NCBI GenBank assembly: GCA_012517255.1
Contig: JAAYVH010000183.1
Coordinates: 1-45,557, forward strand
Direction: 5' to 3'
Length of the DNA stretch: 45,557 nucleotides
DNA from: Chthonomonadales bacterium
GTDB taxonomy: Bacteria > Armatimonadota > Chthonomonadetes > Chthonomonadales > CAJBBX01
Shown: piece after piece, positions 25,509 through 33,755 of the stretch
Layout: every line of letters begins with the position of its first letter
Numbering within the stretch: the stretch's first letter is position 1
Position numbers and translations under genes: made by a program
Notes under the pieces: model-generated
Database searches by the model: none
Told to the model about the DNA's origin: nothing
Seen by the model: the letters and a program-made list of their open reading frames with translations, nothing else

Positions 25509-27167
25509 CTAAGGTTTCTCGCCGGACTCGCCGGATTCCTGCCGCTCTCGCTGCAGTCGCTCCACATACCGGGTCCACAGGTCCATCTTCACCCACACCA
25601 TCGCGACCACGCGCGGGCGCAGTCCGATATAGCCGTTCATAATGTGCGTCGGATCGAGCTTCGCGGTCAGCGCCTCGTCATACGAGGGTTCTGCGAAGAT
25701 GAGCGGCGCATCGGGATCGTCGGGCATGGACGTCCAGTAGCCAACATTCTGGAATCGCCGCAGGTACCACGGGATCGGCCAGTAGTAGTCGTCGGTCCAC
25801 AGCACCTTGATGACCATGCCGTACCCGTCAGGATGGACCGACGCCAGCGCCTCTGCCCGGCGCTGGATGTCCTCGGCATCGTGCACGGTCTGTGCATACA
25901 CGTACGGGTTAGCCGGGTCGGTCTGATGCCGATAGGCGTCGGCATAGGCCTGACGGCCGAGGGCCGCCATGCTCAGGGCCAGGACCGCCGCCGCGGTCCA
26001 TGCCAACCATCTCCTGCGTCCCGCGCGATCCACGATCGCGTCCGCGCCCAGACCGGCCAGGATGATGAGACCCGCAAGCGGGCTCAGGATGCACCAGGGC
26101 GTCTTGTAGGGCACGACGCTGTAGATGGCCAGCAGGATGAGGGCGCTGACAGCGACGCGCAGATGCAGCTCACGTACCCCGGGCAGGCCAACATACTGCC
26201 GGTCCGCGGATACGGGCCTGGCGCCCGCAAACTCCGAAGTCGACGCGGCTGCGGCCGCCTCCGCCCTGCGTCGGCAGCCTCCAACGGCTACCCAGAGGCC
26301 TGCCAACGCCAGCGCAGGTATGAGCGCCTCGCTCCATGCCATCGGCGATCCCGCACGAAGGCCGACGAGAATCCTCAGGTAGTAGTCCCATCCGTGGCGG
26401 TGCATTCCCGTTCCATGCGCTCGCCCGAACCACGGCGCATAGGATCGAAAGTAGTCGGGAATGGCCCCGAGATTGCGCCCGAACCCGGTGAGCAAGAAGG
26501 CGGCCACCAGCGCCGCGACGGAAGCGGCCAGCACGACGTCGCGCCATCGGATCGGATCTCTCGGTCTCATCGGCAGCAAGAACCAAGCAACACCCCAGGC
26601 TGCGAGCCAGGCCGCCAACGTGACCGATGCGGTCTCCTTGCTGGCGAACATGAGGCCCAGAAACGCGCCTGCTAGAGCCGCCCAACCAGGATGGCCAGAT
26701 CGCGCATGACGCCACCATGCCCCGAGCGCTCCCACCGAAAAGCAGGCGAGCAGCATCTCTTGAATGAAGTAGCGGCTGTAGAAGACCATGGCGGGCGAAA
26801 CGGCCGCCAGCGCGGCGGCGACAAGCGTGGCTCGCCGGCCAAGGCCGTCCGACAAGAGGCCCATAAGGGCTACCAGCAGCACGCCAACCGCTACGGCCGC
26901 CAGGCGGTAGTCGGCCTCCACGGTGTCCCCGATGGACTTGCGCCCGAGCGCAGCGAGGAATGGCGCCGCGGCATAGTAGAGGGTGGGACCGTGGAACTCG
27001 TCGGGGTTGTAGATATATCCGCCGCGCTGGCGAGCTTCCCACAGCTTGACCGCGTGGACCGACTCATCGGCGTGGAAGGGCCGGTTGCCCAGATCGGGCA
27101 AACGCAGCGCCAGCGCGAGGACGCAGAGTACGGCGAGAGCCCCGATAGTCGGGGCCCTTCGCTTCAT
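25509..27167 (-). CDS. TIGR03663/Agl23-like integral membrane glycosyltransferase
   Basis: The 552-aa protein looks like a GT39/GT-C-type glycosyltransferase: cytoplasmic start MKRR, about eleven helices, and the acidic motif HADES in the first loop. FYSRYFIQEMLLACFSVGAL and VPYKTPWCILSP are typical of the TIGR03663 family, annotated as flippase-activity-associated protein Agl23. The soluble C-terminal part (about residue 410 on) carries TDDYYWPIPWYLRR. It probably uses polyprenyl-phosphate sugars at the outer face of the membrane. Its ATG overlaps the stop of the discoidin-domain gene (ATGA), so both are co-translated. Confidence 0.85.
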   Translation of the reverse strand: MKRRAPTIGALAVLCVLALALRLPDLGNRPFHADESVHAVKLWEARQRGGYIYNPDEFHGPTLYYAAAPFLAALGRKSIGDTVEADYRLAAVAVGVLLVALMGLLSDGLGRRATLVAAALAAVSPAMVFYSRYFIQEMLLACFSVGALGAWWRHARSGHPGWAALAGAFLGLMFASKETASVTLAAWLAAWGVAWFLLPMRPRDPIRWRDVVLAASVAALVAAFLLTGFGRNLGAIPDYFRSYAPWFGRAHGTGMHRHGWDYYLRILVGLRAGSPMAWSEALIPALALAGLWVAVGGCRRRAEAAAAASTSEFAGARPVSADRQYVGLPGVRELHLRVAVSALILLAIYSVVPYKTPWCILSPLAGLIILAGLGADAIVDRAGRRRWLAWTAAAVLALSMAALGRQAYADAYRHQTDPANPYVYAQTVHDAEDIQRRAEALASVHPDGYGMVIKVLWTDDYYWPIPWYLRRFQNVGYWTSMPDDPDAPLIFAEPSYDEALTAKLDPTHIMNGYIGLRPRVVAMVWVKMDLWTRYVERLQRERQESGESGEKP

Positions 27168-27850
27168 TTCGCCGGCAGTCCGTACACCTCCACCTCGGTG
27201 TAGCGGTTCAGCGGATCATTGTAGGTGCTGCCGCGGCTGTAGAGGCGCACATAGCGGGCTTTGATGCCCTTGGCGGCCACGAGCTTGCCCTCGCTCGTCT
27301 CGAAGTACTCGCGGTCCTTGCCGATGCCGAGGCCCGCCGAGTTGTCCTGATCATTGTTGAAGAGCGTCGTGACGCCTTCGATGAAGTCGGGATCCGACGA
27401 GACCTGCACCACCACATCGTGGTAGACGACCGGCTCCATGTGGAAATGCCAGAACACGATGTAGTGCAGTTCGCATTCGGCGCCGAGGTCGATCTGAACC
27501 CACTGCAAGCGCGGCGGCAGCTCGAGCGCTGTGCCTTCCTGGGCCTCCTTGTTGCCGTCGGTCACCAACTGGAGTTCGCCCGAGAAGGGGGCCTTGCTCG
27601 CCGTCACCTTCTTCTTCAGGGCGAGGTTCACCGTGCCCTTGGGCACCTGCGGGATCGGACGAGGCTTGCCCGACGGCTTCTCGACGGTCGTGCCGGGCGG
27701 AATGTCCTTGGGCGTGCCCGCAAACACCGGTCGGGGCAGCTTCAACGGCAACGGAACGGTCTCGGCATCCTGACTCAAAGCCGGAACGGCCAGAGCCAGC
27801 AAGGCCACGCCGGTCAGGATGGACCACCGGCACTGCGTACGATTCGACAT
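27164..27850 (-). CDS. Secreted F5/8 type C (discoidin) domain protein
   Basis: The 228-aa product has a signal peptide (residues 1-27, MSNRTQCRWSILTGVALLAL to ALSQD), a Pro-rich linker of about 45 residues and a discoidin-like beta-sandwich. In that sandwich NLALKKKVTASKA, WVQIDLGAECELHYIVFWHF and KARYVRLYSRG are typical. Such domains bind carbohydrate on cell surfaces. The ATG at 27850 has AGGAG 8 nt upstream; the longer open frame is not coding. It overlaps the glycosyltransferase gene by ATGA, so an envelope-sugar function is likely. Confidence 0.85.
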   Translation of the reverse strand: MSNRTQCRWSILTGVALLALAVPALSQDAETVPLPLKLPRPVFAGTPKDIPPGTTVEKPSGKPRPIPQVPKGTVNLALKKKVTASKAPFSGELQLVTDGNKEAQEGTALELPPRLQWVQIDLGAECELHYIVFWHFHMEPVVYHDVVVQVSSDPDFIEGVTTLFNNDQDNSAGLGIGKDREYFETSEGKLVAAKGIKARYVRLYSRGSTYNDPLNRYTEVEVYGLPAK

Positions 27851-28082
27851 CCAACACTCCTTGCTTTCGCGCGCGGGGAGACAAACGAGAGGGAACGGCT
27901 CCGGGACTCTATGGTACCCCCAACCGACAGGCTGAGAGCCGTGCTCCGATCCATATGACGTCCGTCCGACCTGTTCGGTTCGGTTCATCGCTCCGGGCAG
28001 GGCAGGACGATGCCAGACGAACGCCGAATCGTGGCACGTCGTCATGCCCCACTGCGGAAGGCATTCGCGCGAGGAGGATACG

Positions 28083-28439
28083 ATGGACAAGCCTGTAGGA
28101 CGGGTCACTGCGAGCCTGTCCGAACCGGACACGGGCGTCAGCGCGCTGCGCCGCCCGCCCATGCACATGGTCGGTCACCGGCATCTGCTCGAGGACTATG
28201 TTGGCTTCGACGTCGAGGTCCACTACAACAACTACGCCGGCAGCACCGACCGGGGAGTGCTGCGGCGGCAAGCCGACGGATGGATCGAGCTGACGCGCAA
28301 TCCGGGCAAACCCAAGCAGGACTCGCTGCTGATACCCGTTGAAGCGATCCGCATGATTCGTCCGATCGGACCGCCTCCAACGCCGGAGAGCATGCTCCTG
28401 AGGCCCGCGATCCCGGACGAGGCAGCCGACGAACCATGA
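28083..28439 (+). CDS. Conserved-looking small protein, possible Sm-like beta-barrel
   Basis: The 118-aa protein is not recognised. Its core (residues about 36-95) alternates hydrophobic strands as in small SH3/Sm-like barrels: YVGFDVEVHYNN, RGVLRRQADGWIELT, DSLLIPVEAIRMIRPI. The ends look disordered. GGAGG lies 6 nt before the ATG. Its stop overlaps the sulfatase ATG (ATGA), so it is co-translated with an exported sulfatase although it has no signal peptide itself. An Sm-like reading is a guess from pattern only; a regulatory or chaperone role is open. Confidence 0.6.
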   Translation: MDKPVGRVTASLSEPDTGVSALRRPPMHMVGHRHLLEDYVGFDVEVHYNNYAGSTDRGVLRRQADGWIELTRNPGKPKQDSLLIPVEAIRMIRPIGPPPTPESMLLRPAIPDEAADEP

Positions 28440-29854
28440 ATGCCGAACGGTACCTCTCACGCCGAGAGGTCCTCGGCGGCGGGCTCGCCTGGGCAGCCTT
28501 GAACACGCTGCGGCCGGCGGCGGCACAGAACCGGCGCCCCAACATCGTCTACATCCTTGCCGACGACCTCGGCTGGACCGATCTCGGGTGCCAGGGCTCG
28601 CGGTACTACGAGACGCCGTCCATAGATCGGTTAGCCAGCCAGGGTCTGCGGCTGACCAACTACCATCAGTGCCCGAACTGCGCGCCGACGCGCGCCGCCC
28701 TGTTGACCGGCCTCTACGCGCCGCGGACGGGAATCTACACCGTGGGGTCGCTGGAACGCGGCGATGCGGCAGACCGCAGAATGGAGGTGCCGGTCAATGC
28801 CACCGACCTGCCGCTGAGGTTTCGCACCTTCGCCGATGGCCTGCGCGCCGCCGGCTACGTGACAGGCATGTTCGGCAAGTGGCACCTCGGCGCGGGCGCC
28901 GCCTTTCATCCTTCGCGAAGGGGCTTTGATGAAGCCATCGTGACGGAGAGCAGACACTTCGATTTCGCGACCGATCCGCCGACGCCGTATGCGAAGGGCC
29001 AGTATCTTGCTGATTTCCTGACCGATCGCGCCGTTGACTTCATCCAGCGGCATCGGAAAGGCCCCTTCATGCTCTATCTGCCCCATTTCGCCGTGCATTC
29101 GCCGTTCCAGGCCAAGCCGGAGCTCGTTGAGCGGTTCCGAGCGAAAAAGCCGGCTGGCGGTCATCGTGATCCCGTGTACGCCGCCATGGTCGCATCGGTT
29201 GACGACAGCGTCGGGCGTATATGCGCGACGCTGGAATCGCTGGGTATTGCCGATGACACCGTGGTGATCTTCTCGTCCGACAACGGCGGGGTGGGCGGCT
29301 ACGGCGAGCTCGGCTACAGGGGGATCACCGACAATGCTCCCCTGCGAGGCGGAAAGGGCATGCTGTACGAGGGCGGCACACGAACGCCGTTCATCGTCCG
29401 CTGGCCCGGCGTGACGCCAAAGGGCCGCACGTGCCAGGAGCCGACGATCCATGTGGACCTCATGCCGACGCTGCTGGAACTGGCGGGTGTGCCGCCGAGC
29501 ATACGAGAGGGCCAACCGACGGACGGCGTCAGTCTCGTGCCTCTTTTCCGCGATCCGGGCAGGCGTCTCCCCCGGCGATGCATCTACCAGCACCTCCCCG
29601 GCTATCTCGAGGGGCGTCATCCGGGCAGGTGGCGATCAACACCCGGCGGCAGCATCATCGAGGGCGACTGGAAGCTCCTGGAGTTCTTCGAGGACGGCCG
29701 ACTGGAGCTGTACAACCTGCGCAGCGACCTGCGGGAGCGGGTCAATCTGGCGGAGAAGATGCCGGACCGCGTGCGAGACCTGCATGCGAAAATGCTCCGG
29801 TGGCGTGCAGAGACCCGGGCAGCGATGCCGCGGCCCAAGGCCGTCAGCCCCTGA
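28436..29854 (+). CDS. Tat-exported arylsulfatase (formylglycine type)
   Basis: The 472-aa enzyme hydrolyses sulfate esters, probably of polysaccharides. It has a twin-arginine-like signal (SRREVLGGGLAW) ending near AAAQ. It also has the metal-binding NIVYILADDLGWTDLG, and the modification site CAPTRAALLTG, where the cysteine becomes formylglycine; the usual CxPSR serine is threonine. GKWHLG and SSDNGG are also standard sulfatase motifs. No formylglycine-generating enzyme is in the window. The start overlaps the stop of the small upstream gene. It is convergent with the hydrogenase operon (14 bp apart). It counterbalances the sulfotransferase and PAPS genes at 12207-16165. Confidence 0.93.
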   Translation: MNAERYLSRREVLGGGLAWAALNTLRPAAAQNRRPNIVYILADDLGWTDLGCQGSRYYETPSIDRLASQGLRLTNYHQCPNCAPTRAALLTGLYAPRTGIYTVGSLERGDAADRRMEVPVNATDLPLRFRTFADGLRAAGYVTGMFGKWHLGAGAAFHPSRRGFDEAIVTESRHFDFATDPPTPYAKGQYLADFLTDRAVDFIQRHRKGPFMLYLPHFAVHSPFQAKPELVERFRAKKPAGGHRDPVYAAMVASVDDSVGRICATLESLGIADDTVVIFSSDNGGVGGYGELGYRGITDNAPLRGGKGMLYEGGTRTPFIVRWPGVTPKGRTCQEPTIHVDLMPTLLELAGVPPSIREGQPTDGVSLVPLFRDPGRRLPRRCIYQHLPGYLEGRHPGRWRSTPGGSIIEGDWKLLEFFEDGRLELYNLRSDLRERVNLAEKMPDRVRDLHAKMLRWRAETRAAMPRPKAVSP

Positions 29855-29868
29855 GCCAGTCGGGGCGG

Positions 29869-30405
29869 TCAGACCTTCTGTGGATTGCGGTAGACCACCA
29901 TCTCGGCGGAGCCCTCCAGGTCTTCGGGATGGTAGCGCGGGAAGGGAAACTCGAGCTGGCGGACGGTGATAGGCGTCACTTTGACATCCACCAGGCCGAG
30001 CGCCACGGCGACTCCATAGATGATCGCTTCAGGGCGAGGCGGGCATCCGGGAATGCAGAAGTCCACGGGCACCACCTTCTCCACCGGACCGATGACGGGA
30101 TAGCTGTCGAACCATATCCCGCCGCCGCATGCGCATGACCCGATGGCGAAGACGAGCTTGGGAGCCGGCATGGCGTCGTAGGCCCGACGGAGCGCCTTTG
30201 CGGTCGAACGCATGGCGGGGCCCTGACAGAGCATCACGTCGGCATGGCGCGGCGAGCCCACGAGCTTGATGCCGAAACGCTCGGCATCGTAGTAGGGCGT
30301 CAGAACGTTGAGCACCTCGATATCGCACCCGTTGCAGCCGCCGCTGTTGGCATGGTAGACCCACAGCGACCGGCCGAAGAGCTTCTTGCAGAGATCACTC
30401 AGCAT
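29869..30405 (-). CDS. hycG: Group 4 [NiFe] hydrogenase small subunit (HycG/EchC/NuoB-like)
   Basis: The 178-aa protein carries the proximal 4Fe-4S cluster next to the [NiFe] site. Ligands are Cys24 and Cys27 (GGCNGCDIE), Cys91 (GSCACGGG) and Cys121 (CIPGCPPRPEAI). It is short, as in Ech and Mbh enzymes, with no export signal and no medial or distal clusters. It is the last gene of the ten-gene operon, 58 bp after the ferredoxin-like subunit. It is closest to HycG and MbhJ types by motif; exact group 4 subtype needs phylogeny. Confidence 0.93.
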   Translation of the reverse strand: MLSDLCKKLFGRSLWVYHANSGGCNGCDIEVLNVLTPYYDAERFGIKLVGSPRHADVMLCQGPAMRSTAKALRRAYDAMPAPKLVFAIGSCACGGGIWFDSYPVIGPVEKVVPVDFCIPGCPPRPEAIIYGVAVALGLVDVKVTPITVRQLEFPFPRYHPEDLEGSAEMVVYRNPQKV

Positions 30406-30463
30406 CGCCCATTGCCCCTATCGTCTGTCCCTGGAAGTCGGCGCGACCTTCCTCGATCACCAA

Positions 30464-30988
30464 TCAGTCGAGATCAATCGGAACGTCCTCCACGAGAGGA
30501 TGGCCATCGAGAAAGGCGGCGGATCGGTAGACCCATCGCTCGCTTTCAATGTCATCAAAGCGGTAGCCTTTCAGTTTCAGGGACTCGAGCGGCGAGCGTT
30601 CGGGGAAGCAGCGACCGCATCGCTGACAGGCGCCCATGAAGATCTCGAGACGCTGGCGCAAGTCCGATATTCTCGGCGAGGCCGTCTCGAAATCGCGACT
30701 CATGGTGATGGCCTGCTCCGGACAGACCTCCGCGCAGCGCCCGCAGTAGGTGCATCGGCGGCCCAGATACTGGAGGATCCGCACTTCCTGACAGAGGTCC
30801 ACGACGAGGATTTCGCGCGCCGGACAGTTGTTGGCGCAACCGGCGCAGCCGATGCAGCGATCGGCATCGAAGATAGGCCGCCCCCGGAAACCCTCAGGAG
30901 TGGGTCGCGGCGCGGCAGGATAGGGCAGCGTCACCCTGCCGGCACGCAGACAGACGAGCGCTTCGCCCAGCTTGGCGCCTAGCGACAT
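30464..30988 (-). CDS. hycF: Hydrogenase 4Fe-4S subunit (HycF/EchF/NuoI-like)
   Basis: The 174-aa ferredoxin-like subunit passes electrons to the small subunit. Two complete 4Fe-4S motifs are at Cys45/48/51/55 and Cys79/82/85/89. A third group, Cys121/124/127 (CQRCGRC), lacks a visible fourth ligand. I chose the ATG at 30988, which has GGAGG 8 nt upstream; an ATG five codons earlier overlaps that site. The preceding 118 bp back to the hycD-like gene are filled by a heptamer array, the only sizeable gap in the operon, and any reading frame through the array (Glu/Arg/Gly-rich) is artificial. Confidence 0.92.
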   Translation of the reverse strand: MSLGAKLGEALVCLRAGRVTLPYPAAPRPTPEGFRGRPIFDADRCIGCAGCANNCPAREILVVDLCQEVRILQYLGRRCTYCGRCAEVCPEQAITMSRDFETASPRISDLRQRLEIFMGACQRCGRCFPERSPLESLKLKGYRFDDIESERWVYRSAAFLDGHPLVEDVPIDLD

Positions 30989-31020
30989 CCCCTGCTCCTC
31001 CATGCCATAGTCCGCACCAT

Positions 31021-31122
31021 CCCTCTCGCCTCTTGCCTCTTGCCTCTCGCCTCTCGCCCCTCGCCTCTTGCCTCTCGCCTCTCGCCTCTCTCCCCTCGCC
31101 TCTTGCCTCTTGCCCCTCGCCT
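31021..31122 (-). repeat. Purine-rich heptamer array after the hycD-like gene
   Basis: In the mRNA sense about 14 units of seven bases (mainly AGGCGAG, AGGCAAG, GGGCGAG) begin at the TAG stop of the hycD-like gene and end about 30 nt before the next ATG. Period and consensus (GCRAGRG) match the array after cysD at 15062-15220. The mRNA would be free of stable pairing and would carry many GAGG motifs. Confidence 0.87.
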
Positions 31123-32055
31123 CTACTTCCCCATTCCTGCCAGCACAAGGGCGACCAGAGCGACGGCCAACAGCGCTCCATAGCGCCGCACGGCCTGATC
31201 TATCCGCACACGGGCATGCGTCGCCGCGATCAGCGTCACCACGATGATCAACGCCACGAGCTTGAGCCAGAAGACCGGCCAGGCCAGCCATAGCGGCCCG
31301 TCTGAGCCCCATGGCACGAACAGGCCTACCGCGATCCCGCCATAGACCACCAACTTCGCCATCTGAGCGAACTTGAACATTGCGAGCTTGGGGCCGGAGT
31401 ACTCGGCGATGGGCCCTTCCATGAGCTCAGTCTCCGCCTCGGAGGTGTCGTATGGCATCCGCTGGACCATCGCCTGAAACGCCAGCGCCATGACGCACAG
31501 GAGGATGAGGCCCGACCAGGCGAAGCCTCCGGAACCGTACACCGACCCGCTCAGCACATCGTCGAGGCGCAGCGACCCGACCTGCAGCGAGCCGGCGATC
31601 AGCATGACCGCCAGAATGGGTTCCAGCGCCATCATCGCCATCATCTCGCGGCTGACGCCGAGAAGCGAGTAGGTTGAGCCCGCCGACAGCCCGGCGAGCA
31701 AGGTGCTGATCCCGCACAGCGTGATCACATAGACGAGCACCACGACATCGGTCCATGGCCCAAGCGGAGCCCGCAGGCCCATGGGGGTCATGCACGCCGC
31801 CGTCAGGACGGCGGCCGGAGCCAGAAGCGCCGCGAGGCGCTGCATCACGGGGGTCTCGCCGCTTTCGACGTCCTCTTTGCCGAGGAGCTTCATCAGGTCA
31901 AGGTACGGCTGGATGATGGGAGGACCCTGCCGCGACTGAATGCGCGCCGTCACCTTGCGCAGCAGCCCCTCCGCCAGCGGAGCCGCGAGGATCACGCACA
32001 GTACATTGACAGCAGCGATACCCACCTGACGCAGCGCAAGCCCCCAGTCGCTCAT
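31123..32055 (-). CDS. hycD: Hydrogenase membrane subunit (HycD/EchB/NuoH-like)
   Basis: The 310-aa protein has about eight helices and anchors the hydrogenase to the membrane, forming the quinone-site-like cavity region in the complex I family. Conserved loops are visible: RIQSRQGPPIIQPYLDLMKL near the start and SEAETELMEGPIAEYSGPKL in the middle. The ATG at 32055 overlaps the stop of the large-subunit gene (ATGA). Its TAG stop is followed at once by the heptamer array. Confidence 0.93.
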   Translation of the reverse strand: MSDWGLALRQVGIAAVNVLCVILAAPLAEGLLRKVTARIQSRQGPPIIQPYLDLMKLLGKEDVESGETPVMQRLAALLAPAAVLTAACMTPMGLRAPLGPWTDVVVLVYVITLCGISTLLAGLSAGSTYSLLGVSREMMAMMALEPILAVMLIAGSLQVGSLRLDDVLSGSVYGSGGFAWSGLILLCVMALAFQAMVQRMPYDTSEAETELMEGPIAEYSGPKLAMFKFAQMAKLVVYGGIAVGLFVPWGSDGPLWLAWPVFWLKLVALIIVVTLIAATHARVRIDQAVRRYGALLAVALVALVLAGMGK

Positions 32056-33755
32056 CGGCAATGAACCTCTTGAGTCGAGACTCCAGGCGCTGGCGATGCC
32101 AGGGTCGCGATCTCCTCCGGTGACCACATCTGCAGCTTCCCCGTCGCTATCTCCACGGTCTCGAGACGGTCGGTGCACGAGAAACAGGGGTCAATGCTCC
32201 CGAGGGCGATCGTCATGTCTGCGAGACGCTGGTCTCGGATCATTGAGGGGACGCCCTGAAGGTTCTGATAGGTTGGCGCTCGCACGCGCCACCGGCGCGG
32301 TCGGTTGTTCTCGCCGGTGATGAGGAAGTGATGGCTTTCGCCTCGGGGCGCCTCCACCGATGACAGGCCGATTCGTCCGACGGGAAGCATGTCGTCGAGC
32401 GGCGATTGGAGCGGTCCCGGTTCGAGATGATCCAGGCACTGCTGGATGATCCCGACGGACTCGAAGACCTCTTCCATGCGGACCAACACGCGGGACCACA
32501 CGTCGCAACCGGATGCCGTGATAACGCGGAAGTGCACACGGTCATAGGCGGCATAGGGGTGATCCTTGCGCACGTCCATGGCAACGCCCGCCGCCCGGGC
32601 CACCGGCCCGATGATTCCCATCTCCTTCACGAGAGCCGGGTCGGCCACTCCTATCCCCTCGGTGCGGCTCTGGATGTTGCGGTCGCGCGACACAGCCTTG
32701 ACCACATCCCTCCATTCGGATGTGAGCGTGCCGAGCACCCCTCTCAACTCGTCGGCAATCTCGGGCGTGATGTCGTGGCGCACGCCTCCCACCAAACAGA
32801 GTCCATAGGTCTTGCGGTTGCCGCAGATCCGTTCCGCGATCCACATGAGCGGCTCACGGATTCGGAAGCTCTGCATGAACAGCGTGTCGAACCCGACGAT
32901 ATGACACGCAAGGCCGACCCACAGCAGGTGACTGTGGAGTCGCTCGATTTCCAGCATGACGGTGCGGATCAGCTCGGCGCGAGGCGGCGGCTTGATGCCG
33001 ACGGCGCTCTCGACGGCCTGACAGTAGGCCACGCTGTGCACGCAGCCACAGATGCCGCAGATGCGTTCCGCCATGAACGGGATGTCGTTGTAGCCCAGGA
33101 CGGACTCGGCGAGCTTCTCGATGCCCCGATGCGCCATGAAGCCCCGGTACTCGCACCCGCGGACCATTTCGCCCTCGACGTAGAGCCGGAAGTGCGCAGG
33201 CTCGTCGAGCGTCGGATGAAATGGGCCGAACGGCACCACGGTACATCCCTCGGGAGGATCGTCGAAGCGGAAAGGCCGGTCCTCGTCGTAGTCCTCCGGC
33301 ACGGTGTCCCACGCGAAGTCTTTCCGCAGCGGATGGACGCCCTCGGGCCAGCCGTCGGGCAACACAAGCCGCTTGAGATAGCGATGCCCCTCCGGCTCAA
33401 TGCCCACAAGGTCCCGGATCTCGCGCTCGGCCCAGCTTGCTGCCGGCACGTCGGGGGTGATGCTAGGAACGGTCGGGTTCTCCGCGGGGACGTCGGCGAG
33501 GATGCTGCACAGCACGTGGTCGCGATCGAATGCGAAGTCATGGGCTACCATGAAGCTGCCCGAGTAGGGACGATCATCGGCGCCGATGCTGATGACATAC
33601 CGAGCGTCAAGGTCGCGGAACACGGTCCTGCAGATCGAGGGCAAGGCCCCGCGGTCCACGAAGAGATACAGCCGCGTGTCGCTCGGGATGTCCGCGCGTT
33701 GAATGCCCTCGCCGTGGGCCGCCCTGAGCCCGTTCAGAATCTCACGTGGGCCCAT
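32052..33755 (-). CDS. hycE: Group 4 [NiFe] hydrogenase large subunit fused to NuoC-like domain (HycE-like)
   Basis: The 567-aa protein joins a NuoC-like domain (about 1-150) to the [NiFe] catalytic domain, as in HycE. The metal ligands are in RICGICGCVH (Cys233, Cys236) and DPCFSCTDR (Cys524, Cys527). A C-terminal extension of 37 residues follows Arg530, in keeping with removal by the maturation protease encoded three genes upstream. It should reduce protons or oxidise hydrogen on the cytoplasmic side. The gene overlaps its upstream neighbour by 14 bp and its downstream neighbour by ATGA; GGGAG precedes its ATG. Ni-insertion genes (hypA-F) are not in this window. Confidence 0.95.
   Translation of the reverse strand: MGPREILNGLRAAHGEGIQRADIPSDTRLYLFVDRGALPSICRTVFRDLDARYVISIGADDRPYSGSFMVAHDFAFDRDHVLCSILADVPAENPTVPSITPDVPAASWAEREIRDLVGIEPEGHRYLKRLVLPDGWPEGVHPLRKDFAWDTVPEDYDEDRPFRFDDPPEGCTVVPFGPFHPTLDEPAHFRLYVEGEMVRGCEYRGFMAHRGIEKLAESVLGYNDIPFMAERICGICGCVHSVAYCQAVESAVGIKPPPRAELIRTVMLEIERLHSHLLWVGLACHIVGFDTLFMQSFRIREPLMWIAERICGNRKTYGLCLVGGVRHDITPEIADELRGVLGTLTSEWRDVVKAVSRDRNIQSRTEGIGVADPALVKEMGIIGPVARAAGVAMDVRKDHPYAAYDRVHFRVITASGCDVWSRVLVRMEEVFESVGIIQQCLDHLEPGPLQSPLDDMLPVGRIGLSSVEAPRGESHHFLITGENNRPRRWRVRAPTYQNLQGVPSMIRDQRLADMTIALGSIDPCFSCTDRLETVEIATGKLQMWSPEEIATLASPAPGVSTQEVHCR

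Noticed and set aside
31003-31312. Glu/Arg/Gly-rich N-terminal extension of the HycF-like subunit
   Set aside because: It is a translation of the heptamer array, which stays open in all frames; the real start at 30988 has a good ribosome-binding site and the family length.
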